The position numbers and the translations under genes were made by a program. From NCBI GenBank assembly GCA_008828725.1, contig MEHQ01002784.1:150298-214297 (forward strand): DNA of 64,000 bases. The letters are read 5' to 3'. The notes beneath the pieces were generated by a model, which was not told the DNA's origin, made no database searches, and saw only the letters and a program-made list of their open reading frames with translations. The first letter of the stretch is position 1, and each line of letters starts with the position of its first letter. This DNA is from Saccharina japonica. Taxonomy: Eukaryota; Sar; Phaeophyceae; Laminariales; Laminariaceae. Shown one piece after another: positions 10,820-22,373 of the stretch.

Positions 10820-11362
10820 GTGGAAGGCCCATACGTCGTTTGCTCACAACTATCACCTGTGGTATATAGAGTACGACTTGCGAACGACACCAGAGAAGTG
10901 TCTGTCCACCTCGCCCACATAAAGCCCTACCACCACCGGGAGACACCGCCAACCCCTCAATTCCAGAAACTGGCGGAAATGTTCTTAGGGGAACCAATCC
11001 CCTTACCCGAATTGGACCATCCCGACGAGGCTGAACCTGAAATTGAGTCCTACTTCGTAGACAGGGTAGTAGATCATAAACGTGGACCCGGCAGACCAAG
11101 CCCCCACAACTACAAGTACCGCTTAAGACTACGAGGATACGGCCCCGAATCCGACCTCGAGTACCGCGCGGACGAGATACCCCAATGTCACGAATTGATC
11201 GCCGCATACCGAGCCCAAAAGGGTTTGCAACTCGCGATAGCCCCACCTGCTTCGCCCCCCCTCCCTTCTCTCGGGAAACGGAAGCGTACAGTTGGAGGCA
11301 ACGAGCACGAATTGAGACAGCGCAAAATAGATTCTCAGATGCTCCGCGGCGTAACCGCATAA
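10820..11362 (+). pseudogene. Gypsy pol: integrase C-terminus with chromodomain-like tail
   Basis: This starts with the GPYVV..L..VVYRV module and VHLAHIKPYH typical of gypsy integrase C-termini. After a proline-rich linker comes ESYFVDRVVDHKRGPGR, then YKYRLRLRGYGPESDLEY and CHELIAAYRAQKG. The spacing resembles the chromodomain of chromoviruses, which targets insertion to modified histones. One expected aromatic (the W of the YLVKW strand) is replaced. The reading ends at a stop at 11360-11362. Confidence 0.82.
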
Positions 11363-13440
11363 CGAACAAGTTGGCAAACACAGTTGACTCAGCTGTAGGC
11401 ACAAGAGTCAACAACGGTGATGAGAGTAGCACCAGCAGCCATGGCAGGACACACGCGTGTCTACCATGATCTGATGGGCACTCTACCCAGCATTCCGGTG
11501 GGAATAGCTGGGGGCAAGGAGACGTTAGTAAAATTGTTGTACCCAACGGTGAGGGGCTGTAAGAAGCGTGACACTTCATGCCCGTGCCCCACACGCAGTT
11601 ACAACGGGACAAAACAACAACACCACCGTCTTGTCACAAAATTGTTCGAACACTAAACACACACGGGGATGAGAGCCACGCGACTCCACCCCACCCAAAA
11701 CGAAGTCATACGTCGATTCACCCAGATCGACCGAATCGACTTCGCGTGAAAATATCTAGGCGGTACCGCCCAAAAAAAGAGAAATCACGGGAAAAAACAA
11801 ACAAACAAAATTCGCTGCCCGTGGTTCCCAGAACAGCAACCACGAGGGGCGCACCAGTACGTGTGGCCACACGGAATGTGCGTTGAGATAATATTTGGGG
11901 AAAACCCATGCAACTCCAGTATACGCTGTCAGCATGCAAGCTCGAAAATGTAAACATCTTCGCTGGCCCGAGTTTCCCCAACGCCAAGTTCGTGTTTTCT
12001 CAACACGTCAGTTGTAAAGGACACCGTGTTTACTCAACACGCCAGCTATAAGTATACAACAAGGTGCGAGACGTATTGCCTATTATTTTCAATATAATAG
12101 CAGCTCTTCCCCCATATAGCTCGACTGTTTTTCTTGCAGAACACAAAGCACAGAAAGCCAACCCAACTTCCCAAATCGAACAGCAGTACCAACAGGAGTA
12201 CATGCAACGATAAGCCGACGAAGCCGCGAGCGTTGACAGGCGTATAGCTACGACCATTACCCTGCAAGTCCCGCGAGCTCGCTCACTACAGCAGTGCATA
12301 ACACCGTACATCGCCTGTCGAAACTTGGACCGCGAGGCCACTGACCACCTACAACAACAGTATTATAGACTCTGTAATCTCCACATCAGTATAAACCGTG
12401 CCATTTGAATTTTTCAGTTTTGGCCAGGGGAAGCTATGAATCAGAGCTATACTGCTGTGAAAAGTCAGATAATGCGCCTCAGATCATATTCTTGTCTCAG
12501 ATTCCGACAAGTACTCGTATATACATGCATGCGTCTCCCTACTCGCACGGGGCCCAAACAGAGACGCCTCGTACGTAGCGACGACATGCAACAGCATGTA
12601 TCTATACTGAGTAGCTGGTACGCCCATTGTTGTTACTGTCGATCACTGCTGTGCAGTCGTGTTACTCGCTTTTACTGTGCAAAAGGCAGCGCGCGAATAC
12701 GTACGTACGTACGTATGTACATAGCACGCACAAGAACCACTACTATTGCTGTCTGCTGTTAGACTACCAGACACACACACGCGGTACACATGTATGATAT
12801 GAGTGTGTTATAATACGTGGGGTTAAATGAGGCAATAGTACTATTACCCTCTGTCCCCCGTCGTTAGCATAGCCTTCCTATATAGCGCACACCATCACGC
12901 CACAACAAGCAGCTGACTGCTGACTGATCAGGCGGTAGGTATTATATAGGGCGTATCACTCAAGGCTGCCCACAGCAACCAAAATTGCAATATCACTTGC
13001 TCACAGCAACAAAATAGCAGAAACGCTTGCCGAGGTGACATGGACTACGTATGGTACCACACGCGACAGAAATGATCTTATTAGACATATATAAAACTCT
13101 ATATCGTGATATATTTGAACTCTTTACACATAAAAACATATCGACATTTCCGGAGTCGTCTTTCGCGCGGTATGAAACTGAAAGTGGCGTATTCTTCCAG
13201 CTACAGATCGGGTATAAATCTCAACTGAAAAAAAAAAAAAAAAACTCATCTGCGGGCCGTACGTATATGATGTATATGACAGCCCCGCCGAGATCAAACA
13301 CGGAACACGACACAGCACGCAGCACACACAGCCAAGGTCACACGACACACGGTCCGGGCAAGAGACCGTGGCTGCAGCTGCTTCTCTCGTTAGACTGCCG
13401 TACAACAGCAACTGTGTACTCTATTAATTTGGTCGTCATC
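11363..13440. other. No recognisable gene; low-complexity patches
   Basis: A CGTACGTACGTACGT microsatellite lies at 12695-12720 and an A18 run at 13228. I looked for an LTR partner of the gypsy remnant and found none. The short open frames have no recognisable similarity. Confidence 0.45.
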
Positions 13441-13444
13441 GCAC

Positions 13445-13650
13445 AGTGCGCAGGAGGGCTGGAGGAAAAGGGCTCGACGGTACAGATGGGGCACTAAGGA
13501 GGACAGTAGCCGAGTAACATAATAAGTACTTACGGCGGCGGCGGCGCGGACGCAGCCCGACGAGGGGAATATTCAAAGTGATTTGAGTCTTTCGTATCAA
13601 CGCGCCAAAACAGCAGACAATGTACTTGGAAATAGTATACAGTTGGTTTT
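13445..13650. repeat. Second copy of the 5930-6130 block
   Basis: Shared landmarks in the same order are CAGGAGG, a GGCGGCGGCGG run, GAATATTCAAA, and CAGCAGACAA followed by TACTTGGAAA. Divergence is high, so this is an old dispersed repeat. Confidence 0.5.
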
Positions 13651-13725
13651 ACAGGAGTCAGATCATTAACCAAAAAACAACAAAAAAACATACCTGGTAC
13701 TACTGTAGCTCAACAGGAGTAACTA

Positions 13726-14132
13726 TTGCCCCCCTTCGCCTTATGCATCATGTTTTTGTTTTGGATTCGACTTCTGTATCTTGCTTGTCCTTCGGATCGC
13801 TTCGACCATAGCGAGTAGTTATCCCTGCGATACCCCTCTGGACTGTGTTTTGTGTTCCATGCTAAGTAGCCTCCATCGCTTCCACCAGGACTCGATGATC
13901 AGCCTCGCACTCGTTTCTCCCTCAGGTCCTTTAAGACCCCTGGACATATGAGCCCCCGCACATACGGCTGTACCCTGAGTCTCGCTTTCTTCTACATTTG
14001 TTTTGGTACCTCTTTAGCTTCGTTTCGGGTTTATTGTGCCTGCTTTTTCTTGATTTCGACCCCCTGCTGTTCCTGTTTTGGTCATGACCCCTCCCTCAGC
14101 GGTCGCTTCTGTCGATGACCCTATCCGTACAC
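13726..14132 (+). repeat. Direct repeat R1, copy 1 (~407 bp)
   Basis: It starts at CCCCCCTTCGCCTTATGCAT and ends at GATGACCCTATCCGT. Copy 2 lies 500 bp downstream at about 94-96 percent identity by eye. The text is pyrimidine-rich with no sustained frame conserved in both copies. It could be part of a larger transposon whose ends I cannot place. Confidence 0.85.
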
Positions 14133-14225
14133 TTGGCCGCTTCATAGTGACACAATGTTCACTCCCTTTCTAGGACCCGTCAACCCCTTGGTTACAATCT
14201 TAGGAATTGCCAAGGTAGTCTTGCC

Positions 14226-14632
14226 GTGCCCCCCTTCGCCTTATGCATCATGTTTTTGTTTTGGATTCGACTTCTGTATCTTGCTTGTCCTTCGGATCGC
14301 TTCGACCATAGCGAGTAGTCATCCCTGCGATACCCCTCTGGACTGTGTTTTGTGTTCCATAATAAGTAGCCTCCATCGTTTCCACCAGGACTCGATGATC
14401 AGCCTCGCACTCGTATCTCCTGCAGGTCCTTTAGACCCCTGGACATATGAGCCCCCGCACATACGGCTGTACCCTTGAGTTCCGCTTTCTTCTACGTTTG
14501 CCTTGGTACCTCTATAGCTTCGTTTCGGGTTTATTTTGTCTGCTTTGTCTTGCTTTCGACCCCTTGCTGTTCCTGTTTTGGTCATGATTCCTCCCTCAGC
14601 GTTCGCTTCTGTCGATTACCCTATCCGTGATG
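14226..14632 (+). repeat. Direct repeat R1, copy 2
   Basis: This is the second copy of the block at 13726. It runs directly into direct repeat R2 at CCTATCCGTGATGC, so R1 and R2 are adjacent modules of one larger unit. Copy 1 instead runs into unrelated sequence (14133-14225). Confidence 0.85.
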
Positions 14633-15383
14633 CTTAGGCCTCACTACGAGGTGTGGGAGAATCTATAGCCTCATTTTTTATTGTTTTGAATAGCCGCATC
14701 TTCGACCCCCCTCTCTCGGTCTTTTAGGATGAACTTTGTTATCATCCATTGACCATCGTGTGGTCTGCATATACGACTATTCAGGGTGGGCTAATGTGAT
14801 GTGGTGTCCTTACGGCTATAGATGGTTGATAGAATATCATACAGGTGAAGAGCCTAGTGGCGCTAAGATTGTTCTCGTACACAGAAGTTTCCTTGGGTAG
14901 ATCAGATAGACAGTAGCACAGAGGCTTATAAGTCCATAGGAAGGTTCTAAGCACTAGAATATTCATATGGACGCGATAACTCGAAGGGTTAGCGCTTAGA
15001 ATAACATAGGAACGATATTACCCCTTGGATAGGATCTGGTATTATCCCTTGGACAGAATAGATGTTTCTTCAGAATGGCTAAACACCATAGGAAAGTTCC
15101 ATGCGCTGCTGTAGCTATCCGATTAACGGGTTGTTGGCAAGGATGTACTGTAATCTCCCGTTAAGCCGATCGAGTAAAAGAGTCTGCTCTCAGGCAGACT
15201 CTCGCCTCCCCCTACTCAGGTCACTTCTCTTTCTGACCCTCGTCATCCAGGCTTTTGTCTCTCACCTAGTCTACAGTGGTTAATAATAACAAGAGGTCTT
15301 TCCATATCGAAGAAGAAGCTGGCTTCCAAGCTCAAGCAACGATCCTCCGTCTTCCATTCCCTTCTATCATCGTCTCTACTCGG
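14628..15383 (+). repeat. Direct repeat R2, copy 1 (~755 bp)
   Basis: It begins TGATGCTTAGGCCTCACTAC and ends CTCTACTCGGTCA, i.e. TG...CA ends like an LTR. It is nearly identical to 15748-16497 over its first 600 bp and diverges with indels near 15200-15340. No matching 4-6 bp duplication flanks the outer edges, and no primer-binding or polypurine site is evident in the 365-bp gap, so LTR status is unproven. Confidence 0.8.
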
Positions 15384-15559
15384 TCACCACGTCACATACT
15401 GCTGATATACACGTACGTACGTACGCACGTATGATATCAGAGCCAGGACCACAGCAGCAGAAACATATATGTGTATCATGGGTTCGTACGTGCGTGGTAC
15501 ACCAGTGCGACACTACTGGTGGTGTTTGCTGTTCCTGTTGGTACGATACTCCGTACATA

Positions 15560-15748
15560 CGGTATTTTGACCTTGCGATCCTCAATCGAATTCTAACTGC
15601 ACGCGTTCCTCAGGAGCATGTCGGGACATTTTCTCGTGAGGCGGTGAACGTTTTCGGTCGGTTGGTACGCCATTGTGCCCACCGACCTGCTTTGCACCGG
15701 GCAGAGCCTCGCGTGCGCTCGTATATCGTGAATGTGATGTGGCCGTGA
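15560..15748 (+). pseudogene. C-terminal end of an unidentified protein, between R2 copies
   Basis: The frame ending at 15748 reads as a compact, protein-like tail (LTARVPQEHVGTFSREAV, then VFGRLVRHCAHRP, ending IVNVMWP). It is richer in conserved-looking residues than its surroundings and stops just where R2 copy 2 begins. I do not recognise the family. It could be the 3' end of the ORF of a larger element to which R2 belongs. Confidence 0.35.
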
Positions 15749-16497
15749 TGCTTAGGCCTCACTACGAGGTGTGGGAGAATCTATAGCCTCATTTTTGATT
15801 GTTTTGAATAGCCGCATCTTCGACCCCCCTCTCTCGGTCTTTTAGGATGAACTTTGTTATCATCCATTGACCATCGTGTGGTCTGCATATACGACTATTC
15901 AGGGTGGGCTAATGTGATGTGGTGTCCTTACGGCTATAGATGGTTGATAGAATATCATACAGGTGAAGAGCCTAGTGGCGCTAAGATTGTTCTCGTACAC
16001 AGAAGTTTCCTTGGGTAGATCAGATAGACAGTAGCACAGAGGCTTATAAGTCCATAGGAAGGTTCTAAGCACTAGAATATTCATATGGACGCGGCGATAA
16101 CTCGAAGGGTTAGCGCTTAGAATAACATAGGAACGATATTACCCCTTGGATAGGATCTGGTATTATCCCTTGGACAGAATAGATGTTTCTTCACAATGGC
16201 TAAACACCATAGGAAAGTTCCATGGGCTGCTGTAGCTATCCGATTAACGGGTTGTTGGCAAGGATGTACTGTAATCTCCCGTTAAGCCGATCGAGTAAAG
16301 GAGTCTGCTCTCAGGCAGACTCCCCCCCCCCCCAGCTTGGTCACTTCTCTTTCTGGCCCTCGTTTTCCCAGCCTTAGTCAACATCATCAGAGGTTATAAC
16401 AAGAGGTCTTTCCATATCGAAGAAGAAGCTTGTTCCCAAGCTTGACAACGCTCCAGCGCTTTTCCATTCCCTTCCATTATCGTCTCTACTCGGTCAT
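15748..16497 (+). repeat. Direct repeat R2, copy 2
   Basis: This is the second copy of the TGATGC...TCGGTCA block. It differs from copy 1 by a few substitutions, a CGG insertion near 16092 and a C11 run near 16322 where copy 1 reads CTCGCCTCCCCC. Confidence 0.8.
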
Positions 16498-18030
16498 CTC
16501 TTCACATCTGGCGTCGTCGGCAGGTCACACTTGACGTCATACGACAGGACCGCTGAGCTTGGAGCGCCTTTACTTCTCTTCCTTATGTGAGATTTTTTTT
16601 TCTCTTCCTCTGGTTTTTATTTCTCATGGTTGAATAGAAGTCATTTTATTTGTACCTCTAGTTTCTTTTCAGCTTCGTAGAGCAGTGGCACGTAGCCAAC
16701 AAGCACAACACGAGTGAGCGAGGCAACAAGCATTGCTTTCCTTAGTGCTGTAGGCAGTGGCTTCCCCGCGCGTAGGTGGTACAGAGTCGCACTAGCGCCG
16801 ATATGTATATGTAGCCCACGTACCTGGTACAAAGTAGAGCATTTAGTAGCCCATTAGCTACTTTCGTTTTCTCTCTTACAGCTCTCGATGTCATGGTATG
16901 AAACCGTACACTGTCTGTGAGGAGCTACCATATGATGAGAGATGTAGACGTGTGGGTTAAAACTTAAACTTGCGCGTGTACCTAAACCGTAGCAGTAGTA
17001 GTAGTAGTAATACCAGCGACCATTTGCTCCTCCCGTTGATTTCGGGACGCATATGCACGCTCGTTTCAGACTCTGTAATGGGCGCGCTCTCTCGATACAC
17101 GCAACCGACTGGCACGCGTGCAACTTTCAACGCCCAAAACCTTGAGCGCATTATATGCCCTCTGCCACACCTGCCTCCCGCGTCCCGCGTTCTTAATCTT
17201 TGACGCATACCCACAACAGGATGTTCATTGAACTTTTGTTTTTCCAGAATATAACAAGTGGCGACGCGCACCAAGTGTTTGTGCAGCAATAATACGTTGC
17301 TCCTTAGCGTAGCGTTCATGGCTTCAGGCTTGAGTACGTGTACACAATGCCTCGTATATTGTCTCTTTTATTTCCATTGCTCGCACAGGGTGTGCTATGC
17401 ATATATACAGCAGTGCAGCAGTGCACGCACATCATAGTCAGTGTTTCTTATTTTTCGGCGGGAAATNAACAGCAACTATTTACGGCAAGGATTGGACAGT
17501 ACGTATGTACGTATGTGAACTGTGTAGCCTGGCGACATGAATCGAGAAAAAAAGAGAAACAAAAAGAAAGGAAGGGCAGCAGTCGTAGCAGTCGTACGTG
17601 TTTATTACTAATGGTTGGACAACGGAGTACGGGTCGATGCGCACACGCTGGAGGCATACCGTGATAACAATAAAAAAAATTGGTGGATGCCATACGTAGT
17701 CAGTCTGCTTTTAGAAAAAAAAAACAATTATCCGGTACGTGCTTCTAAGTCGGGCAAAGAAAAACACAACAACTGGTAAAATGACAAGGGGCCGCCATCG
17801 GCATAGTGGAGCCTTTTCTTGTGGTACCTAACTGGGACATACATACGTACATAACGTTCGTTCGTATCATACGTGCATATGTGTCTCTGGTGGGGCTACA
17901 AACGGGCTCTGCTATACTGTCGTACTAATGTCGCCCCGCTTCTCGTACGAGAGCTCGAGTATACAAGTACAAATGTATACACGTTCGCGTATACTTGTAT
18001 ATATTTTCAAGGTAGGGGGGGGGGGGGCAG
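16498..18030. other. No recognisable gene
   Basis: This contains a short (TAG)n run at 16990-17008, an unknown base at 17467, an A9 run near 17715, and many CGTACGTA words. No protein family, RNA gene or TIR pair was recognised. Confidence 0.45.
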
Positions 18031-18446
18031 TGGATTCTGCTGTACCGTACGAGCAGGTCGGCCTGAGGCGCGTGTTGCGCGCCGCAGGCGCCGCAAGCCC
18101 CGACCACCCCCCCCCCCCCCCCCGCCGCGGCCGCCGCCGCCGCCGGAGGCGAAAAAAGCGAAAAAAGCGAAAAAAATGGCGATCTTTGGGCGAATGTACG
18201 CCTAAAAAGCCTAAAAGATGTCCAATTACGACTATTTATCAAGAAAAAAAGACCCCCAAAAATTTTTCTCGTCCCCGGCGAAAAAAAAACGCGCAACAAT
18301 TTTTTTAGCCTGCGGCGAAAATGTTGCGCGCCCAAAAACGCGTGTTGCGCTGCGCGCAACTAGCCTCGCGGCGACTGTTGCGCAAAAACGTTATTTTGGC
18401 CAAATGTTGCGCCAGCGCAACAGCGCAACACCTAATTAATGCCCTG
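18031..18446 (-). mobile_element. hAT-type element, truncated copy rich in GTTGCGC
   Basis: The right terminus TAATGCCCTG (to 18446) and inner text (GTTGCGCCAGCGCAAC, CCGCAGGCG, and the GACCCCCAAAAATTTTT block at 18252) are the reverse complement of the element at 19556-20272. The left end is not identifiable: a poly-C/poly-G and CGCCGCC-rich stretch (18010-18150) lies there. No target duplication can be paired. Confidence 0.65.
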
Positions 18447-18618
18447 CTTCACACAGTACGAATGTTGACCCTGCTTTCACTTGCATTTTCCACTTTCATT
18501 TTCCAAGTGTTTTGCGACGCACGAACCCCCGAATGTTTCACGTTCCAAGTACGTATGGTTTGTACAAGTCAGCAAACAGCAGTACGTAATATATTACAAC
18601 AGATCCATTGTAGCCGGT

Positions 18619-18943
18619 CGCCCCGGTGGTCTAACTGGTAGCCACGAAGCCTGTAGGCCCGGATGTCGAGGGTTCGATTCTCCCCATGGAGGTTTTTATT
18701 CTCAATCTCAAATGACACCGTCTGTCGAGAGCGCATATTATAGCACGGGTAAGCAAACTTCGACGAGAGTTGACGAGGGAAGAAAGTAAGTGCTGAAATC
18801 TTCTCGCGATAAAAATGCAAGGCAAGAACCGTAGTGGGGGAGGAGGGAGAGGAGCCTACTTTGTGACCCCGGATCTGAGTTACGATTAGGGAGGGATGAA
18901 ATACGGAAGTGCGAAGATAATGGATGGATGGACAAAAAAAAAA
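18619..18943 (+). repeat. tRNA-derived SINE-like repeat, full-length copy
   Basis: The 5' head contains an A-box-like GGTGGTCTAACTGGTA and a good B box GGTTCGATTC (18672-18681), as in RNA polymerase III internal promoters. The 3' flank of the head does not close an acceptor stem, so it is not a functional tRNA. A conserved body of about 200 bp follows (TGTGACCCCGGATCTGA), and an A11 tail ends near 18943. Reverse-oriented relatives lie at 26155-26490, 29016-29335 and 34617-34815. Flanking duplications are not clear. Confidence 0.8.
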
Positions 18944-19077
18944 ATGTGCTGTATGCGCGCGTATGATATGTTCTGTAGTCGTTCTGGCGGGTCGTATGTA
19001 CGTAGTGTGTTGATGTCTTCATGTCGGGCGTATAGGAGACAGTGTACGTATGGCCTCTGATTGGCTCAAAATTCGCC

Positions 19078-19279
19078 AGTAGTGGACAAACACTGTTAGT
19101 GGATCTTCCTAAGGTAGCTAATTAGGCACTCTGATTGGTCAAGCAAGCACTGACCACTGGCATAGGGTTCGGGTTAGGGTTAGGGTTAGGGTTCGAACTG
19201 AGGTCCACACTACTACTACCAAGACAAAACCCCCATTCTTAAGATCCACTATCACACTATCACCCTTTGTCCACCCCTC
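19078..19279. mobile_element. 202-bp MITE with 9-bp TSD and internal telomere-like repeat
   Basis: The ends AGTAGTGGACAAA and TTTGTCCACCCCTC form a TIR that extends with TTAGTGGATCTT / AAGATCCACTAT. The 9-bp duplication AAATTCGCC lies at 19069-19077 and 19280-19288. The interior holds GGGTTAGGGTTAGGGTTAGG. A second copy with its own 9-bp duplication lies at 33695-33888. A 9-bp TSD suggests a Mutator-like superfamily (inference). Confidence 0.9.
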
Positions 19280-19288
19280 AAATTCGCC

Positions 19289-19480
19289 AAAATCAGTTGA
19301 AAGCTAACCAAAGTAGACAAACCCAGGTGTACCTGGACCATTTCATGCCAAAATCAGGTACGATGTGAGGCTGGCCAATGAGATGTGTCTTGGTGTGTGA
19401 TTTGTACTTGGTTTTAGCGTAGTACGTGTTTTTGGCACCAAAGTGACCAGGTGTGCCTGATTTTGGCTAACGCCCTATAA
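19289..19480. repeat. Small palindromic repeat with CCAAAATCAGGT ends
   Basis: GCCAAAATCAG at the left and CTGATTTTGGC at the right (to about 19473) are inverted, with AGGTGTACCT palindromes inside and the phrase CTGGCCAATGAGATG in the centre. That phrase also occurs in the Mutator-like elements at 23569, 24796 and 26549, suggesting a distant relative. Confidence 0.5.
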
Positions 19481-19555
19481 ATATCATACCATCGTACGTA
19501 CCAAGGCCAAGTGAGCATACAAAAACTGGTACTATATGTAGGGCATCATGTGTAC

Positions 19556-20272
19556 CAAGGCATTAATTAGGTGTTGCGCTGTTGCGCTGGCGCAACATTG
19601 GGTCGAAATAGCTGTTTGGCGCAACAGTCGCCGCGGGGCTTGTTGCGCGCAGAGGAACACGCGTGTTTGCGCGGGCAACATTTTCGCCGCAGGCGAAACA
19701 ATTTGTTTTGCTTTTTTATGGTCGCCGGAGGCGAGGGTGGTCGATTTTGTTTATTTCGACATCTCACAGAAGTTTTTGTTCGTTGGGGGGGGGGGTTTAC
19801 TAAAACCAAGTGAAAACAAAATGAAAGTAAATATCATTTTTTTCCTATTTTATTATTTCATCATGTGCTCACAACGGTTGCTACGGTTTTCTATTCCGAC
19901 CTCTGGGGGTGTGGTGTGTCGTTTTCTCTTTTTTCTGGACGCCCCTGCCGGAGGCGATACATTTTTTGGGGGTCTTTTTTTCTTGATAATTAGACGAGAT
20001 TGAACATATTTAAGGCCCCTTTTCTTATTCGCCATAGCCCAAAGAAAAAAAACAGGCACCGTTTGCCATTCGCCGTAGCCATAAATAAATTCAAAAGCTT
20101 TTTACTTAGTTTTGAGGCGTATATTCGCGCATAGATCGCATTTTTTTCGTGTCCGGCGGTCCTCCGGGAGCCCCTGCGGGGGGAGTGCGCATCTACGGCG
20201 CGCAACACGCGCCGTAGGCGTGTTGCGCTGCGCGCAACAGAGGCCGAACCACTATTAATACCTAATGCCCTG
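19556..20272. mobile_element. 717-bp hAT-type element rich in GTTGCGC
   Basis: The termini CAAGGCATTA (19556) and TAATGCCCTG (to 20272) are inverted repeats. An 8-bp duplication ATGTGTAC lies at 19548-19555 and 20273-20280. CARGG termini plus an 8-bp TSD fit hAT. The subterminal zones are packed with GTTGCGC/GCGCAAC words, plausible transposase-binding repeats. No transposase is encoded; open frames inside are in repeats. The inverted partial copy is at 18031-18446. Confidence 0.85.
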
Positions 20273-20324
20273 ATGTGTACTGGGCAGGTATAATACTAAA
20301 AACACCACAAATACCTACGTAGGT

Positions 20325-20417
20325 ATACAGTCGAGGTCCCTCTATAGTGCGGGTGTGTGACAGGCGAAAATGCCCGCACTATAGCGGGCACCCGCACTAT
20401 GTAGATTCGGGCCTAAA
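20325..20417. mobile_element. Pogo/Tigger-like terminus, split by a later insertion
   Basis: TACAGTCGAGGTCCCTCTAT (20330) looks like the 5' end of a pogo/Tigger-type TA-inserting element. It is followed by several CCCGCACTATAG words that can pair with each other (20345-20400). Similar GTGCGGGTAGGCGC words resume at 22374-22440, after the TA-flanked element at 20420-22371. This suggests that element landed inside the older one. The far terminus was not located. Confidence 0.45.
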
Positions 20418-20419
20418 TA

Positions 20420-22371
20420 CAGTACGCGAGAGCACTTAAGAATTTCCTATTTAAACTCAGCGTCGCGTCTTATTTCCTCTCTAATTTCAGCAGAAATGCT
20501 TGAATCCGATTTATTGTTGGGAGAAGAGGCGCAAAACGCCAAATTCTTGAAAATCAAATTATTATTTTGCAAAGGCGTTCAATGCGACCTTCTTTTTTTT
20601 TTGAGCGGTTCTCAAGATTTGTTTTTTTTCAGATGGCATCCATCACTTATATTTCACAAGATATTCAGTAGAAAGACGATAATGCTCGTCACGACTGCAG
20701 GCATCAAATATCATCTTCGCCACCTTCAACGATTCATTCTTTACCCATTCAGAACTGAAAAAAAACTCCCACTCTAATTCTAAGTCTTTTTTCCTCAAAT
20801 ATGTGGGACCAGTTCTTAAGGGGCCCCTTCGGCCATGAAAAAAAAAGAGTACTTGAGTCAGGGGCGTAAAAAAAAAAGAGAAAACGACACCACACCCGTA
20901 AGAGGGTCAGAATGAAAAACAAACCGGATCGCTGTGATCACAGGACAAAATAAGCGAAAACCATTTTTTCCCCCGGTTTTTGTTCCGTTTTTTAACTTGG
21001 TTTTAAAGACCCCCCTATTTTTTTTCGCTGGTGGGGGGGCGGGGGGTAATTAAAAAAAAAACCTTTTTGTTTTCTGGGATCACAACGGTCCGGTTCTTCC
21101 CTCCAATATAGGTGGGGTATCTGGGATTCAGATCCGCGCATACACTCGCTTGAGTCAAGCTTGAGTCTTGAAAAATATATATATTTCGTTTTTGTTTACA
21201 GCAGCAATTTTATTTTTGGTATATTAACACCATATCAGCACTCTTTACGGAAAACGGCATAGCTCTTCCATTCCTAATGCTCAGACCTTCGACAGACCAG
21301 CATATAGCTTGTTCGTTCTACGTAGTCTCTAGGAGGTAATGAGGCTCTTGGATCTGCAAGGGAGCATAGGCATTGCTGTGTTTGCATCACGAAACGACAG
21401 AAGTGCTCCGCAGCAAGACTTTTTAATCGTTTCGGAGCTCCTGTTTGGTATCTAAACTATGCTGTGGCCACGTAGGGCGCTACGGACGGTCGAATTAGAG
21501 GCCCAGGTAGGTTCACCTAGTATGAATAGTGCTCGGCGTCCTCGTCGAAAATCTGAGTTCAAACAGTATCAGCAGCCGGAGAAACTGCCATGTTTCAAAT
21601 TCGCCTTGGGTACCAGGGGTATGGCGGGTCGTTTTCGAGTAAGAGACATTTTTCGGGATGAACCAAGCGTCTGATCGATACGCCTTCCGAGACACAAATG
21701 TTGACCATAACCTAGGCTCTGTAAAACTACTCCTCGGTCGCCAGTTTGAGCTCTAGAACTGGAGAAGTTTCGTTTTCCGTATGTAGGGAGTCATGAAAAT
21801 GTGGAAATTATACCAGAAATAGTACTTTCAACTGAAAACAAAAAGGATTTATTTGTTTTTTATTCGCTCTCACAGTGTTTTTCCCAAAGGGGCCCCTTAA
21901 GGGGTTAACCACATTAGGTAAAATCGAAGCAAGCAGTACACCATCCACCACCGCACTGCTTCTATCCGCACAGAAAAAAAACGGGGGAAAAAGTGTTGCA
22001 ATATTGCTTTTTTGCATGTTTGCAGAGGGGAAAGGGTTTTGTTTGGCGGGAAAAAAATGGGTTTGGTTTGGCGAAAAAAACATTAAATAACATATTGAAA
22101 ACGTCGCCATTTGGGACGGTTTAAGAGCGCGGAGGTGGCTTTGCTGGGGTCCTGATTTGGCCTTGGGGGGATGTTTGGGCAGTTTCTTGTTTTTCAGGGG
22201 TGCAGTGTATTCAGCCAGACTCTTACCTGCCGACCCCCTTGCACTTCCCAACTTCTAATTACTATTTCCTCGTCGAGTCCAGCACAAATGCTTACCTGTA
22301 ATTTCTTTAATTTCCGTAAATCCCAGCCTGACATTCTCAACTGCCACATTATTAAATGCTGTCGCGTACTG
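20420..22371. mobile_element. Non-autonomous Tc1/mariner-like element, 1.95 kb
   Basis: It starts CAGTACGCGAGAG and ends GCTGTCGCGTACTG, flanked by TA (20418-20419 and 22372-22373). The termini and subterminal blocks (CGCGTCTTATTTCCTCTC near 20465; GTCCAGCACAAATGCTTACC near 22277) match those of the copies at 44333 and 49248, but the interior is different. It contains two GGGGCCCCTT palindromes (20820 and 21890). The reading frames inside show no transposase motifs. Confidence 0.75.
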
Positions 22372-22373
22372 TA

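Larger units (their letters stand above)
7843..11362 (+). mobile_element. Decayed Ty3/gypsy retrotransposon (pol, chromodomain type)
   Basis: The domain order is reverse transcriptase, RNase H, HHCC zinc-binding domain, DDE integrase core and C-terminal chromodomain-like tail. This is the order of Ty3/gypsy elements, and the tail points to the chromovirus lineage. The copy is dead: there is a tandem TAATAA at 8047-8052, further stops, and at least five frame changes (about 8345-8400, 8500, 9000-9027, 9300, 10100 and 10800). I could not find gag, a protease motif, a polypurine tract or paired LTRs within 3 kb on either side, so the copy is probably also 5' truncated. Individual domains are listed separately. 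Confidence 0.93.

Noticed and set aside
11363..12420. 3' LTR of the gypsy element
   Set aside because: No matching sequence upstream of 7843, no polypurine tract before a TG start, and no flanking duplication found.
17925..18359. Pro/Arg-rich ORFs on both strands
   Set aside because: Explained by the poly-C, CGCCGCC and AAAAAGCG repeats in the truncated hAT copy.
18610..18690. A functional tRNA gene
   Set aside because: A and B box-like sequences exist, but the acceptor stem does not close and the same head with an attached body recurs several times, so it is a SINE-like repeat.
19160..19200. Chromosome end or true interstitial telomere
   Set aside because: Only three to four TTAGGG units, and they lie inside a MITE with its own 9-bp duplication that recurs at 33695.
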